Source: Hydrogenophaga intermedia
Lineage (GTDB): Bacteria; Pseudomonadota; Gammaproteobacteria; Burkholderiales; Burkholderiaceae_C
Direction of reading: 5' to 3'
Length of the DNA stretch: 64,000 bases
Assembly (NCBI RefSeq): GCF_000723405.1
Contig: NZ_CCAE010000001.1
Span: 211,689-275,688, forward strand
This document shows, piece after piece, positions 1 to 8,476 of the stretch. A program made the translations under genes and the position numbers. The notes beneath the pieces are model-generated. The model was given only the letters and a program-made list of their open reading frames with translations. It made no database searches and was not told the DNA's origin. The stretch's first letter is position 1. Each line of letters opens with the position of its first letter.

Positions 1-28
1 CGCGGTCTGAGCCCCAGCGCCGCGAACC

Positions 29-778
29 ATGATCTCCAGCCAGTTCATCAGCCGCATCAGCCTGCGGCGCGACCAGGTCGAGTCCTTCGACCGCTACCCG
101 TTCAGTCTGCCGGCAATCCGCACGCTGGAGCCGCTCGAGCCGCACCCGAAGGTGAGCTTCTTCATCGGCGAGAACGGCTCGGGCAAGTCCACGCTGCTGG
201 AGGCCATCGCGGTGGCGATGGGCTTCAATCCCGAGGGCGGTTCGAAGAACTTCCACTTCGGCACGCGCGCCTCGCACTCGGTGCTGCACGAGTACCTGCG
301 CATCGCCAAGGGCGTGAAGCGCCCGCGCGACGGCTACTTCCTGCGCGCCGAGAGCTTCTTCAACGTGGCCACGGAGATCGAGCGACTCGACGCGGAACCC
401 ACGATCGGCCCACCCGTCGGCCCGGCCTATGGTGAGCGCTCGCTGCACGAGCAGTCGCACGGCGAGTCCTTCCTGGCGCTGCTGATGGAGCACTTTCGCG
501 GCGACGGCCTGTACCTGCTGGACGAACCCGAGGCCGCGCTCTCGCCGCAGCGCCAGCTCGCCGCGCTCGCGCGCCTGCACGAACTCGTGCGGGACGGCTC
601 GCAGTTCATCATCGCCACGCACTCGCCCATCCTCATGGCCTACCCGGACGCCTGGATCTTCCAGTTCTCGCGCGGCGGCATTCAGCGCGTGGCCTATGAG
701 GACACCGAGCACTTCCAGGTGATGCGCAGCTTCATGGCCGACCCGCAGCGCCTGCTGCGCCAGTTGCTGGCGGACTGA
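29..778 (+). CDS. AAA family ATPase (ABC/SMC-like, standalone)
   Basis: A cytoplasmic ATPase of 249 residues. The P-loop GENGSGKS lies at residues 47-54. The Walker B strand is LYLLDEPEAAL, followed by the H-loop sequence IIATHSPIL, so the layout is that of the RecF/ABC-like AAA_21 proteins. There is no coiled-coil insertion and no fused nuclease or TOPRIM domain, which separates it from OLD nucleases. It stands alone: the next gene points the opposite way. No strong ribosome binding site is visible before the ATG. Its partner and substrate cannot be told from the sequence. Small ATPases of this kind are common in proteobacterial chromosomes. Confidence 0.8.
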   Translation: MISSQFISRISLRRDQVESFDRYPFSLPAIRTLEPLEPHPKVSFFIGENGSGKSTLLEAIAVAMGFNPEGGSKNFHFGTRASHSVLHEYLRIAKGVKRPRDGYFLRAESFFNVATEIERLDAEPTIGPPVGPAYGERSLHEQSHGESFLALLMEHFRGDGLYLLDEPEAALSPQRQLAALARLHELVRDGSQFIIATHSPILMAYPDAWIFQFSRGGIQRVAYEDTEHFQVMRSFMADPQRLLRQLLAD

Positions 779-788
779 CGCCGCGCGT

Positions 789-1514
789 TCAGCGCAGCTC
801 GTACACGAAGGTGCTGACCACGCGCAGCCGCTTCTCGCGCGAGCTGCCGTCGTCGTAGTCGCTGCCGGCGGCGCCGCTGATCTGGATCACGCCCTGGTTG
901 GCGCTTTTCAGCGCGCCCAATTGCGCGCCCGCCTCGGCGGCGAACTTCTCGGCCTGCTCGCGCGCGTTGCGCGTGGCCTCGGCCAACAGCGGGGCCTTCA
1001 CGTCGTTGAAGCCGCGCAACTGGAACTGCGGGCCGCCCGAGCCCGGGCCCTCGCCGCCCAGTTGCACGCCGGCCTGGATCAGCGGGTCCACCGCCAGCGC
1101 CGCGGCCTGCACCTCGGCCACGCGCGGCGACTTCACGATCACCTGCCCGGTGCCATTGAAGCGCAGGGGCTGGTTTCCCGAGCCGTACTCGCGCGCGAAG
1201 AGATCCTGCACGCCCAGCGGCCGCACCTCGATCTCTTCGTCCTTGAAGCCGCGGCCCTTCAGGAACGCGACCACCGCGTCGCGGTCGCCCGCGAGCGCCT
1301 TCTGCACCGCGTCGAAGGCGTTGCCGCCGCGGCGAAAGCCCAGGGTCCAGACGGCGAAATCGCTCTCCACGTTCTTCTCGGCCAGGCCCTTGACGGTGAC
1401 GCTTCGGTCGGCCAACCGAAAGCGCTCCAGACCCTGGCTGACGGCCAGGCCGGCGACGGCGACGCCGGCGCCAACCAGCGCGGCCGCGAGCAATCGGGTG
1501 AGGGGATGGGTCAT
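789..1514 (-). CDS. SIMPL domain-containing exported protein
   Basis: A 241-residue protein with an N-terminal hydrophobic signal segment (TRLLAAALVGAGVAVAGLAV), then a SIMPL (DUF541) domain with the typical VTVKGLAEKNVESDFAVW opening. SIMPL proteins are periplasmic or membrane-anchored and have no agreed biochemical role. I chose the ATG at 1514 rather than one 36 bases upstream because an AAGGAGG ribosome binding site sits just before it. The gene converges with the upstream ATPase gene and diverges from the DNA polymerase gene that starts 59 bases away. Confidence 0.85.
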   Translation of the reverse strand: MTHPLTRLLAAALVGAGVAVAGLAVSQGLERFRLADRSVTVKGLAEKNVESDFAVWTLGFRRGGNAFDAVQKALAGDRDAVVAFLKGRGFKDEEIEVRPLGVQDLFAREYGSGNQPLRFNGTGQVIVKSPRVAEVQAAALAVDPLIQAGVQLGGEGPGSGGPQFQLRGFNDVKAPLLAEATRNAREQAEKFAAEAGAQLGALKSANQGVIQISGAAGSDYDDGSSREKRLRVVSTFVYELR

Positions 1515-1573
1515 GAGGGCCTCCTTCGTGATGACGACATACCCGGGCATGGTAAGCGGGCTACGATTCGCGC

Positions 1574-2845
1574 GTGAACGCCCAGCGCCGCATCGCCCAC
1601 CTCGACATGGACGCCTTCTTCGCGTCCGTCGAACTGCTGCGCTACCCGCAGCTCAAGGGCCTGCCCATGGTCATCGGCGGCGGGCGCCGGCGCGAGGTGG
1701 CCATGTTCGAGCGCCTGCGCGAGGCCTTCCCGGACACCGACTGGGGCCCGGACACGCTGGACCGCATCCCGGTGGAGTTCTTCCCGCGCCTGAGCGACTA
1801 CGCGGGCCGGGGCGTGGCCACCACCGCCACTTACGCGGCGCGCCAGTTCGGCGTCGGCTCGGCCATGGGGCTCATGAAAGCCGCCAAGCTGTGCCCGCAG
1901 GCCATCCTGCTGCCGGTGGATTTCGACGAGGTCAAGCGCCTGTCGCGCACGTTCAAGCGCGTGATCATGGACATCGCGCCGGTGATGCAGGACCGCGGCG
2001 TCGACGAGGTGTACATCGACTTCACCGACGTGCCCGGCGGCCAGCGCGAGGGCGGGCGCGTGTTGGCGCGACTGATCCAGAAAAGCATCTTCGACGCCAC
2101 GGGCCTCACCTGCTCCATCGGCGTGGCGCCCAACAAGCTGCTGGCCAAGATGGCCAGCGAGTTCAACAAGCCCAACGGCATCAGCATCGTCATGCCCGAG
2201 GACCTTCAGCGCCTGATATGGCCCCTGCCCTGCCGCAAGGTCAATGGCGTGGGGCCCAAGGCCGATGCCAGGTTGCAGTCGCACGGCATCCACACCATCG
2301 GCGACCTCGCCGCGCGCGAGCCCGACTGGCTGGTGGCGAACTTCGGCAAGAGCTATGGCGCCTGGCTGCACGAGGTGGCCTGGGGCCGCGACGACCGCCC
2401 CGTGGTGACCGAGAGCGAGCCCGTGGGCATGAGCCGCGAAACCACCTTCGAGCGCGACCTGCACGCGGTGCACGACCGCGCCGAATTGGGCGCCATCCTC
2501 ACCGAGTTGTGCGAGCAGGTGGCCAGCGACCTGCAACGCAAGGGCTACCTCGCGCGCACCATCGGCATCAAGCTCACCTACGTGGGCTTCACCAAGGTCA
2601 CGCGCGACCTCACCCTGGACGAACCCACGGCCGACGCCGCCACCATCCGCCGCGCGGCGGGCCAGTGCTTGAAGCGCGTGGACCTGACGCGGCGCTTCCG
2701 GCTGCTGGGCGTGCGCTCGTCCAAACTCGTCAAACCGGGGACACACGAGGCCCACGGCCCCGACCAGAATGCCCGCCACCCCAAGCCCCGAGACAAGGCC
2801 CATCGCGATGAACACACCGACCTGCTTTTCCCTGAGCTGGACTGA
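1574..2845 (+). CDS. dinB: Y-family DNA polymerase (DinB/Pol IV-like) with insertion
   Basis: A translesion polymerase of 423 residues, longer than E. coli DinB (351). The first metal site is HLDMDAFFASVE (D11) and the second is GVDEVYIDF (D144, E145). The thumb helix-hairpin-helix region (CRKVNGVGPKADARL) and the little-finger domain follow. Residues about 38-79 are an insertion between two conserved finger strands that E. coli DinB lacks. The C-terminus ends TDLLFPELD, which could serve as a sliding-clamp binding peptide. The last 38 bases overlap the start of the next gene. The polymerase assignment is firm; the role of the insertion is unknown. Confidence 0.9.
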   Translation: MNAQRRIAHLDMDAFFASVELLRYPQLKGLPMVIGGGRRREVAMFERLREAFPDTDWGPDTLDRIPVEFFPRLSDYAGRGVATTATYAARQFGVGSAMGLMKAAKLCPQAILLPVDFDEVKRLSRTFKRVIMDIAPVMQDRGVDEVYIDFTDVPGGQREGGRVLARLIQKSIFDATGLTCSIGVAPNKLLAKMASEFNKPNGISIVMPEDLQRLIWPLPCRKVNGVGPKADARLQSHGIHTIGDLAAREPDWLVANFGKSYGAWLHEVAWGRDDRPVVTESEPVGMSRETTFERDLHAVHDRAELGAILTELCEQVASDLQRKGYLARTIGIKLTYVGFTKVTRDLTLDEPTADAATIRRAAGQCLKRVDLTRRFRLLGVRSSKLVKPGTHEAHGPDQNARHPKPRDKAHRDEHTDLLFPELD

Positions 2846-3653
2846 CCCGGACGTGGCGCACCTGGCGCTGAACCGGCCCGAAGCGCTCAACACCATGGGC
2901 CCCGCGTTCTGGCGCGAACTCGACGCCTTGCTGAGCGATATCAACGCCGAGGGCCGCGCCCGCGCTCTGGTCATCAGCAGCACCGGCAAGCACTTCAGTG
3001 CCGGCATGGCGCTGGAGACCTTCGGCGGCGCCATCACCATGGACGACCAGAGCCCCGAGGGCCGCGCCGCCATCTTCGATCTGCTGTCGCAGATGCAGGC
3101 CACCTTCACGCGGCTGGAAACGCTGCGCGTGCCGGTGGTCTTCGCCATCCAGGGCGGCTGCGTGGGCGGCGCGGTGGACCTCGTCACCGCCGGCTGCATC
3201 CGCTACGCCAGCGCCGACGCCTTCTTCTGCATCCAGGAAATCAACATCGGCATGGTGGCCGACGTGGGGACGCTGCAGCGCCTGCCGAAGCTCATTCCGC
3301 TGGGCGTGGTGAAGGAACTGGCCTACACCGGGCGGCGCCTGCCGGCCGTGCGCGCCCAGGCCCTGGGCCTGGTGAACGAGGTTTTCGACAGCCACGCTGC
3401 CACGGTGGAAGCTGCGTTGCAGTGCGCGCGCGAGATCGCCACCAAGCCACCGGTGGCCATCTGGGGCACCAAGCAGGCCGTGAACTACGCGCGCGACCAC
3501 TCGGTGGACGACAGCCTGCGCCAGATGGGCTGGCTGCAAGGCGCGATATGGAGCAATGCGCACGTGCGCGAGGCCATCGTGGCGACCAAGGAGCGGCGCG
3601 CGGGCCAGTTCCCGTCGCTCACGCCGCTGAGCTCCTTTCAGGACAGCGACTGA
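2808..3653 (+). CDS. crotonase-family protein, delta(3,5)-delta(2,4)-dienoyl-CoA isomerase-like
   Basis: A crotonase-fold enzyme of 281 residues. The oxyanion-hole region is KHFSAGMAL and IQGGCVGGAVDL. The stretch EINIGMVADVGTLQRLPK closely matches the active site of mammalian dienoyl-CoA isomerase ECH1, and the three acidic residues of that enzyme align with D124, E144 and D152 here. The expected role is rearrangement of 3,5-dienoyl-CoA in beta-oxidation of unsaturated fatty acids. The ATG at 2808 is preferred over one 39 bases earlier because the protein then begins like its family. It overlaps the polymerase gene by 38 bases. Confidence 0.82.
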   Translation: MNTPTCFSLSWTDPDVAHLALNRPEALNTMGPAFWRELDALLSDINAEGRARALVISSTGKHFSAGMALETFGGAITMDDQSPEGRAAIFDLLSQMQATFTRLETLRVPVVFAIQGGCVGGAVDLVTAGCIRYASADAFFCIQEINIGMVADVGTLQRLPKLIPLGVVKELAYTGRRLPAVRAQALGLVNEVFDSHAATVEAALQCAREIATKPPVAIWGTKQAVNYARDHSVDDSLRQMGWLQGAIWSNAHVREAIVATKERRAGQFPSLTPLSSFQDSD

Positions 3654-3683
3654 GAGCCTTGCCCGCGCCTTCAGGCAACCCAC

Positions 3684-4694
3684 TCAGAAGTGGTGCCGGA
3701 CACCGGCCTGCACGCCCGATGAGGCACAGCACGGTACGGGGTTGTTGAAACCCAGCGCGGAGTGCGCCCCGTTCTGGACACGGGTGAAGTGCGCGTACAG
3801 CGCGGTGCGATGTGACAGCTTGTGGCAGCCTTGCAGCGTAAAGAGGGTCGCGTCATCGTCGGACGCTCCGAGGCCTGCCACGTCGCGCGCCTTGGCCACC
3901 CCCACCGACACCGTGTTGGCACCCCAGCCGTAGGCCCCGGCCAGACCGTAGACCTTCATCTTGCCCACACCTTTGTCCTCCGAATCGACGTAGGCCGTGA
4001 GTGTGAAGGCGTCGAAGCGGTAGGAGCCCGCCAGCAGCGCCGCGTTGATGCGCTGATCGCCTGGGGTGGAGCCGTCAGCGTCGGCCACGCGCTGCAGGCC
4101 CAGGCCCAGCGTGAGAGGACCGCTCGTGTACAGCGCGTGGGCGCCGGTCTGCTGCTGGAAGTCCGGGCTGGCGTCGGTACCTGCGCGCTCGGCACCCAGG
4201 CTGTGTTGCAACTGCACACTCAGGCCGTTGAACGCCGGCGACAGGTAGGTGATGGCGTTGTCGGCCCGGCGTTGGTCGCCGTTGCCGATGGTGGGCACCA
4301 CGGAGAGCACGTCGTAGGGTTTGGTGCCCACGATGTTGGCGACGTCGTTCATGGGCGTGTACTGGCGGCCCAGTCGCACGCCGCCAAAGCGGCCGCTCAG
4401 GCCCACGAAGGACTGGCGCCCGAAGGCCCGGCCGTCCTCAGCCAGGGTGCCCCGGTCCAGGTCGAGGCCGCCTTCGATCACGAACTGCGCGTTCAAGCCG
4501 CCCCCCAGATCTTCAACGCCTCGAAAGCCGATTCGCGAGGCGAACTGCTGTCCCGATGCCATGCGCGTCGTGGTGGTGGCGCCCTCGACACGTTCCAGCG
4601 CCATGTCTGCGACGCCGTAGAGCATGACGTAGCTTTGCGCCTGAACGGCGCTGAAGGTTGGCAACAGGGCCAGCATCAGGAGGTGTTTTTTCAT
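3684..4694 (-). CDS. Gram-negative porin (OmpC/Omp32-like)
   Basis: A 336-residue outer-membrane porin. A signal peptide (MKKHLLMLALLPTFSAVQAQ) is followed by SYVMLYGVADMALE, the usual first strand of betaproteobacterial trimeric porins. The mid region contains the family sequence GRQYTPMNDVANIVGT, and the protein ends in VRHHF, with the terminal Phe needed for insertion by the BAM complex. Its ATG lies only six bases past the stop codon of the FG-GAP lipoprotein gene, so the two are almost certainly one transcript and may be translationally coupled. Pore selectivity cannot be judged by eye. Confidence 0.88.
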   Translation of the reverse strand: MKKHLLMLALLPTFSAVQAQSYVMLYGVADMALERVEGATTTTRMASGQQFASRIGFRGVEDLGGGLNAQFVIEGGLDLDRGTLAEDGRAFGRQSFVGLSGRFGGVRLGRQYTPMNDVANIVGTKPYDVLSVVPTIGNGDQRRADNAITYLSPAFNGLSVQLQHSLGAERAGTDASPDFQQQTGAHALYTSGPLTLGLGLQRVADADGSTPGDQRINAALLAGSYRFDAFTLTAYVDSEDKGVGKMKVYGLAGAYGWGANTVSVGVAKARDVAGLGASDDDATLFTLQGCHKLSHRTALYAHFTRVQNGAHSALGFNNPVPCCASSGVQAGVRHHF

Positions 4695-4700
4695 GGTGGA

Positions 4701-6500
4701 TCAGTAGAGGTAGACCGCGCCAGACGCCGGGACCGAGGTGTCCGTTGTCGGTGTGGCGCCGATGCCGGTCAGGCCGCTGTTGTCACGGCCGAACACCGCC
4801 AGCGTGCCCCGGTGGGCGCTGAGGGCCAGGCTGGCGCCGAAGCGCAGATTGGGCTGGTTGTTGGGTGCCTTGACGGGCACCGGTGCGGACCATGCCCCCA
4901 TGCCTTCGCGGCGGTACACGAAGGCACTTCCCGACGAGACGGTCAGGCCATCGGGCGCCGGTGCGGCGGTGAGCCCGGACCCCGCCGTGTTTTCATTCGG
5001 ATCGGTGATCACCAGCGTGGCGCCGTCGGCGTCGGTCGCGAGCGCCACCTTGGTGCCGAAGGCGCCATCGGCAAGGCCCAGGGGCGAGATGAAATCGAGC
5101 TCGCGAACCCAGGTCGAGCCCACCAGATGGAACAAGTGGACCCTGCCCAGCACCAGCCCTGCGCCAGCAGTGGTGCCCACGATGGCGCCTGGCTCACCCA
5201 CCACCATCGTGGTGCCCGCGGACGACAGGGCCACCGAGGCGCCAAAGGCATTGAGCTCCTCGGGCACCGGCGCCTTCAGATAGGTGCTCTGCTCCCATGT
5301 AACGCCGTTGCGCTTGAAGACGTACACGGCGCCCGCCGCGCTGGCCGCGTCGTTATCGGTGGCGGGGCTGTCCGGCACCGCCACCAGTGCCCCGTCTTCA
5401 CCAGCGGCACCGACCACCAGGGTCGCCCTGGTGGCATCGAGTTGCAGGGCTTCACCAAAGGCGTCGTCGCTCTCGGTGTTGCTTCCCCGCAGCGCCTCGC
5501 GGTATTCCCAGCCGGCTGGTGTGCGCTGGTACAGCAACACCGATCCCCCGTCGGGACCGTACGGTTGCCCGACCGCCGCCCACTGCCGGTCCTGCGACAG
5601 GCTGACCGAGAAGCCGAATTCCGCGCCCGCGACCGGCGTGTCCGCCTTGAAGTAGCTGTCTTGCGCCCACCCACCATTGGCGGCACGCTCGAACACGTAG
5701 AAGGCCCCGCTGCGCCCCACCGCGGGCGTTCCGTTGGCGTCTTCAGGCGCGCCCACCAGCAACGTGTAGCCCTGGGCATCGCCTGCCAGGGCCACAGAGG
5801 CACCGAAATAGCCGCGCGTCTGCGCGGTAGCGGGCTTGATGTAGGCGTCCCGCACCCAGACACCGTCACTGCGACGAAACACATACACCGCACCGATGCG
5901 CGGATCGTTTTCGCCAATGATCTCGGAGAACACCGAATCGATGCCCGCGTTGTCGCCGTTCTCACCCGGAACGCCAACAGCAAAGAGCTGGCCATCGGCC
6001 GAGATGGCCAGGCTGGCGCCGAACTGGTCGTCTTCTGCCACCTGCGAGGCCTTGAAGAAGCCGATGCCTCGGTCAATGTCCACGACCCCCGTCGGCGCCG
6101 ACTCCGTGCAGCCCGTCCCGTTGCAGGCGAGCACCTGGTAGCTCGCGTTGATCCGATCGGGCAGGAAGACCTCGGTCGAGAAGCTATGCTGATCGGCGGG
6201 CACTTCGGCGATCACCCGCCCGGCTTGCGGCCCCGCCGGGCCATCGATGTCCTCGATCAGGCGGTAGGTGGTAGCGCCCGCTACCGCACTCCACGCCAGG
6301 CTGAAGGTCTTGATGTAGCTCACGTCCACGGTGAGCTGGGGTGCCTGCAGGAGCACGGTGTCACCACCCGTACCGCCCGCGCCGCCGCCTCCCGGCGCGC
6401 CGGCTGCGGGGCCGGCTGCCTCGGGGTCGCACCAGGGTTGACCCCCACAGGCGACAAGCACCAGGCACGCCAACACCCCACCGACCGACAGCACACGCAT
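4701..6500 (-). CDS. FG-GAP repeat lipoprotein with Fn3-like domain
   Basis: A predicted lipoprotein of 599 residues. The signal segment ends in the lipobox LVLVAC, and a Pro/Ala/Gly-rich linker follows. Next comes a fibronectin type III-like segment (FSLAWSAVAGATTYRLIED through CNGTGCTESAP). The rest is seven FG-GAP repeats, each opening FG(A/F/E/T)x(V/L)xL and closing in a Gly/Pro-rich turn, enough for one seven-bladed beta-propeller as in integrin alpha chains. The ATG at 6500 has AAGGA six bases upstream, whereas the alternative ATG at 6506 leaves no spacing. The gene directly precedes a porin gene. Ligand and function are unknown. Confidence 0.85.
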   Translation of the reverse strand: MRVLSVGGVLACLVLVACGGQPWCDPEAAGPAAGAPGGGGAGGTGGDTVLLQAPQLTVDVSYIKTFSLAWSAVAGATTYRLIEDIDGPAGPQAGRVIAEVPADQHSFSTEVFLPDRINASYQVLACNGTGCTESAPTGVVDIDRGIGFFKASQVAEDDQFGASLAISADGQLFAVGVPGENGDNAGIDSVFSEIIGENDPRIGAVYVFRRSDGVWVRDAYIKPATAQTRGYFGASVALAGDAQGYTLLVGAPEDANGTPAVGRSGAFYVFERAANGGWAQDSYFKADTPVAGAEFGFSVSLSQDRQWAAVGQPYGPDGGSVLLYQRTPAGWEYREALRGSNTESDDAFGEALQLDATRATLVVGAAGEDGALVAVPDSPATDNDAASAAGAVYVFKRNGVTWEQSTYLKAPVPEELNAFGASVALSSAGTTMVVGEPGAIVGTTAGAGLVLGRVHLFHLVGSTWVRELDFISPLGLADGAFGTKVALATDADGATLVITDPNENTAGSGLTAAPAPDGLTVSSGSAFVYRREGMGAWSAPVPVKAPNNQPNLRFGASLALSAHRGTLAVFGRDNSGLTGIGATPTTDTSVPASGAVYLY

Positions 6501-6690
6501 AAGCATTCCTTCGACACGCACGAAGCAGGCGCGACGAGGAGTACGCGCGACCGCGGGCGCATCTTCGAAACAGATGCCTCGACTATTCGCCCATGGGCGA
6601 CGGAGGTGCACACTGCGGGCGTCAATGTGCCGGTCCTACTCCGGTGGCAGTAGCGGCGCGCGCCTCCAATTCCTTCCGCACCACAACAAC

Positions 6691-7752
6691 ATGCACACCT
6701 TCCTGAACCCCCTGCATGGCGCCCACGTCGGCCGGCACGAGATGTTTCGCGGCCGACTGGTGGACAGCCACGAAAGCCCAGCGCGGGTGGAACACGTACT
6801 TTCCGAGTGGCGCCGCCGCCCGCTGGGCGAGCTGCGCGAACCGGCGATGAGCGACGACGAATTGATGCCCGCGCTACGGGCCGTGCACGAGCCGCGCTAC
6901 CTCGACTTCCTGCGATCCGCCTGGGACGACTGGGTGGCGCTGGATCCGGCCAACGCCGCCATCGACGCCCTGCCCTCGGTCTGGCCATTGCCGAATCGCC
7001 ACGGCTTCCGCCAGGATGGCTGGCCCGAGAACATCGCCGCGCGCCTGGGCCAGTTCGCCTTCGATTCGGGCACGCCGCTCACCGCCGGCAGTTGGGTAGC
7101 CGCGCGCGCGGGCGCTGCCTGTGCGTTGAGCGCCGCGCAGGCCGTGCTTGGCGGTGATCGGTGCGCCTTCGCCCTCACGCGCCCGCCCGGCCACCACGCG
7201 GGCCCGGGTTTCTACGGCGGCTACTGCTTCCTCAACAACGCGGCCATCGCGGCACAGGCCCTGCGCGACGGCGGCCATGCGCGCGTGGCCGTGCTCGACG
7301 TGGACTACCACCACGGCAACGGCACGCAGACGGTGTTCTATGAGCGCGCCGACGTGCTGACGCTCTCGATCCACGGCGACCCGCGCACCGAGTACCCCTT
7401 CTTCCTCGGGCACGCCGACGAGCGCGGCGCGGGCGCCGGCGAAGGCTTCAACCGCAACTGGCCGCTGCCGCGCGGCACGGGCCTGGCACCCTGGTGCGCC
7501 GCGTTCGACGAAGCCCTGCAGGCCGTGGCCGACTTCGGCGCCACCGCGCTGGTGGTGCCACTGGGCCTGGACACCTTCGAGGGCGACCCGATCTCGGGCT
7601 TCAAGCTGCGCTCGGCCGACTACGCGGGCATCGGCGCGGCCCTGGCCTCGCTGAAGCTGCCCACCGTGATCACCTTCGAGGGCGGCTACGCGGTGGCCGA
7701 GGTTGGCATCAACACCGTGAACCTGCTCGAGGGCTTCGAGCGCGCCGCCTGA
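6691..7752 (+). CDS. histone deacetylase-family protein, acetylpolyamine amidohydrolase-like
   Basis: A zinc-dependent deacetylase of 353 residues. Motifs are RPPGHHA (H168, H169), LDVDYHHGNGTQ (D205 and H207 as zinc ligands), GLDTFEGDP (D294) and the active-site loop EGGYAV. Residues about 70-130 carry the long loop that distinguishes Mycoplana acetylpolyamine amidohydrolase, and sequence agreement with that enzyme is high from my memory of it. The likely reaction is removal of acetyl groups from acetylated polyamines or similar small amines in the cytoplasm. The start at 6691 gives the family's usual N-terminus. It diverges from the FG-GAP gene. Confidence 0.87.
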   Translation: MHTFLNPLHGAHVGRHEMFRGRLVDSHESPARVEHVLSEWRRRPLGELREPAMSDDELMPALRAVHEPRYLDFLRSAWDDWVALDPANAAIDALPSVWPLPNRHGFRQDGWPENIAARLGQFAFDSGTPLTAGSWVAARAGAACALSAAQAVLGGDRCAFALTRPPGHHAGPGFYGGYCFLNNAAIAAQALRDGGHARVAVLDVDYHHGNGTQTVFYERADVLTLSIHGDPRTEYPFFLGHADERGAGAGEGFNRNWPLPRGTGLAPWCAAFDEALQAVADFGATALVVPLGLDTFEGDPISGFKLRSADYAGIGAALASLKLPTVITFEGGYAVAEVGINTVNLLEGFERAA

Positions 7753-7791
7753 GCACGACCGCGCGAGAAAAAGCGCCCTGCGACGATCCAC

Positions 7792-7846
7792 CGTTCGCAG
7801 GGCCAAAAGGGCCCGGAGGCCCGCACCCGTGGAGGCCCTGCGAACG
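7792..7846. terminator. 13-bp inverted repeat between convergent genes
   Basis: CGTTCGCAGGGCC at 7792-7804 is perfectly repeated in reverse complement at 7834-7846, with a 29-base GC-rich spacer. It lies between the 3' ends of two convergent genes, so a bidirectional terminator is the simplest reading. There is no U-run, so the type is not certain. A partial third copy of the arm (GCCCTGCGA) lies just upstream at about 7775. Confidence 0.5.
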
Positions 7847-7853
7847 CGGGCGC

Positions 7854-8402
7854 TCAGCCCGCCTTGTAGAAGATGTAGTCGGCGCGGTATTGCACGATCT
7901 GCTTCGCACCCACATTGCCTGCGCCGCACGCCATGGCCGGTGCCACGCCGCCCATGGTCGCCACGCGCTGGATGTAGGTCACGCCCTGCATCGCGCCCAT
8001 GCCCATGGCCGGGTTGGCTTTGACGAGCTGCATGGGAATGTTGCCGGTGCCACCGGGGGCCACGGCCAGTTGCGTGCCGGTGATCTTCGAGCCGTCCATG
8101 GACTCCCAGGTGGCGGGCGGGCCGTAGTACTTGCCCACCTGCTTGCCGCCACGGTCCATCAGCTTGGCGTCGGGGCCGGCGAAGACCCATTCGAACTGGC
8201 CAGCCATGCCCTGTTTGGCGCGGCACTCGTACGTGATGTCGCCCGCGCCCACGGTCTCCATGGCCACGCGGTGGCCAGCAGGGACTTTCACGGCATCGGG
8301 CAGACCGGCCTGCGAATACATCATGGGCTTGCCCCCCATGGAGGAAGCGCAGGCGGTCATGGCGAGAACGGCCGAAACGGCCAGGGTGGTCTTGAGGATC
8401 AT
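7854..8402 (-). CDS. DUF3455 domain-containing lipoprotein
   Basis: A 182-residue protein with a signal segment ending in the lipobox AMTAC. The mature part matches DUF3455: VKVPAGHRVAMETVGAGDITYECRAK near the start and KYYGPPATWESMDGSKI in the middle, with QYRADYIFY at the end. Two cysteines remain in the mature protein (the YECRAK and MACGAG regions) and could form a disulfide. The family has no proven function. I chose the ATG at 8402 because it places the signal peptide directly at the N-terminus. The gene follows the ferritin-like gene in the same orientation with a gap of about 75 bases. Confidence 0.82.
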   Translation of the reverse strand: MILKTTLAVSAVLAMTACASSMGGKPMMYSQAGLPDAVKVPAGHRVAMETVGAGDITYECRAKQGMAGQFEWVFAGPDAKLMDRGGKQVGKYYGPPATWESMDGSKITGTQLAVAPGGTGNIPMQLVKANPAMGMGAMQGVTYIQRVATMGGVAPAMACGAGNVGAKQIVQYRADYIFYKAG

Positions 8403-8476
8403 GGAAATGCTCCGGTCAAAGGTTGAGGGAGGGAAACGTCGGGTGGGTGCATGGCCCACCCGTGTAGGAATGGCGT

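Noticed and set aside
1..28. Possible 3' end of an upstream plus-strand gene (TGA at 8-10)
   Set aside because: Only two codons are visible, so nothing supports a coding call.
898..2811. A 637-residue open frame on the plus strand across the SIMPL and polymerase genes
   Set aside because: Arg/Pro/Ala-rich shadow frame of high-GC coding DNA; the real genes in other frames have clear family motifs.
3822..6653. A 943-residue plus-strand frame opposite the porin and FG-GAP genes
   Set aside because: Antisense shadow with no domain; both minus-strand genes have signal peptides and conserved motifs.
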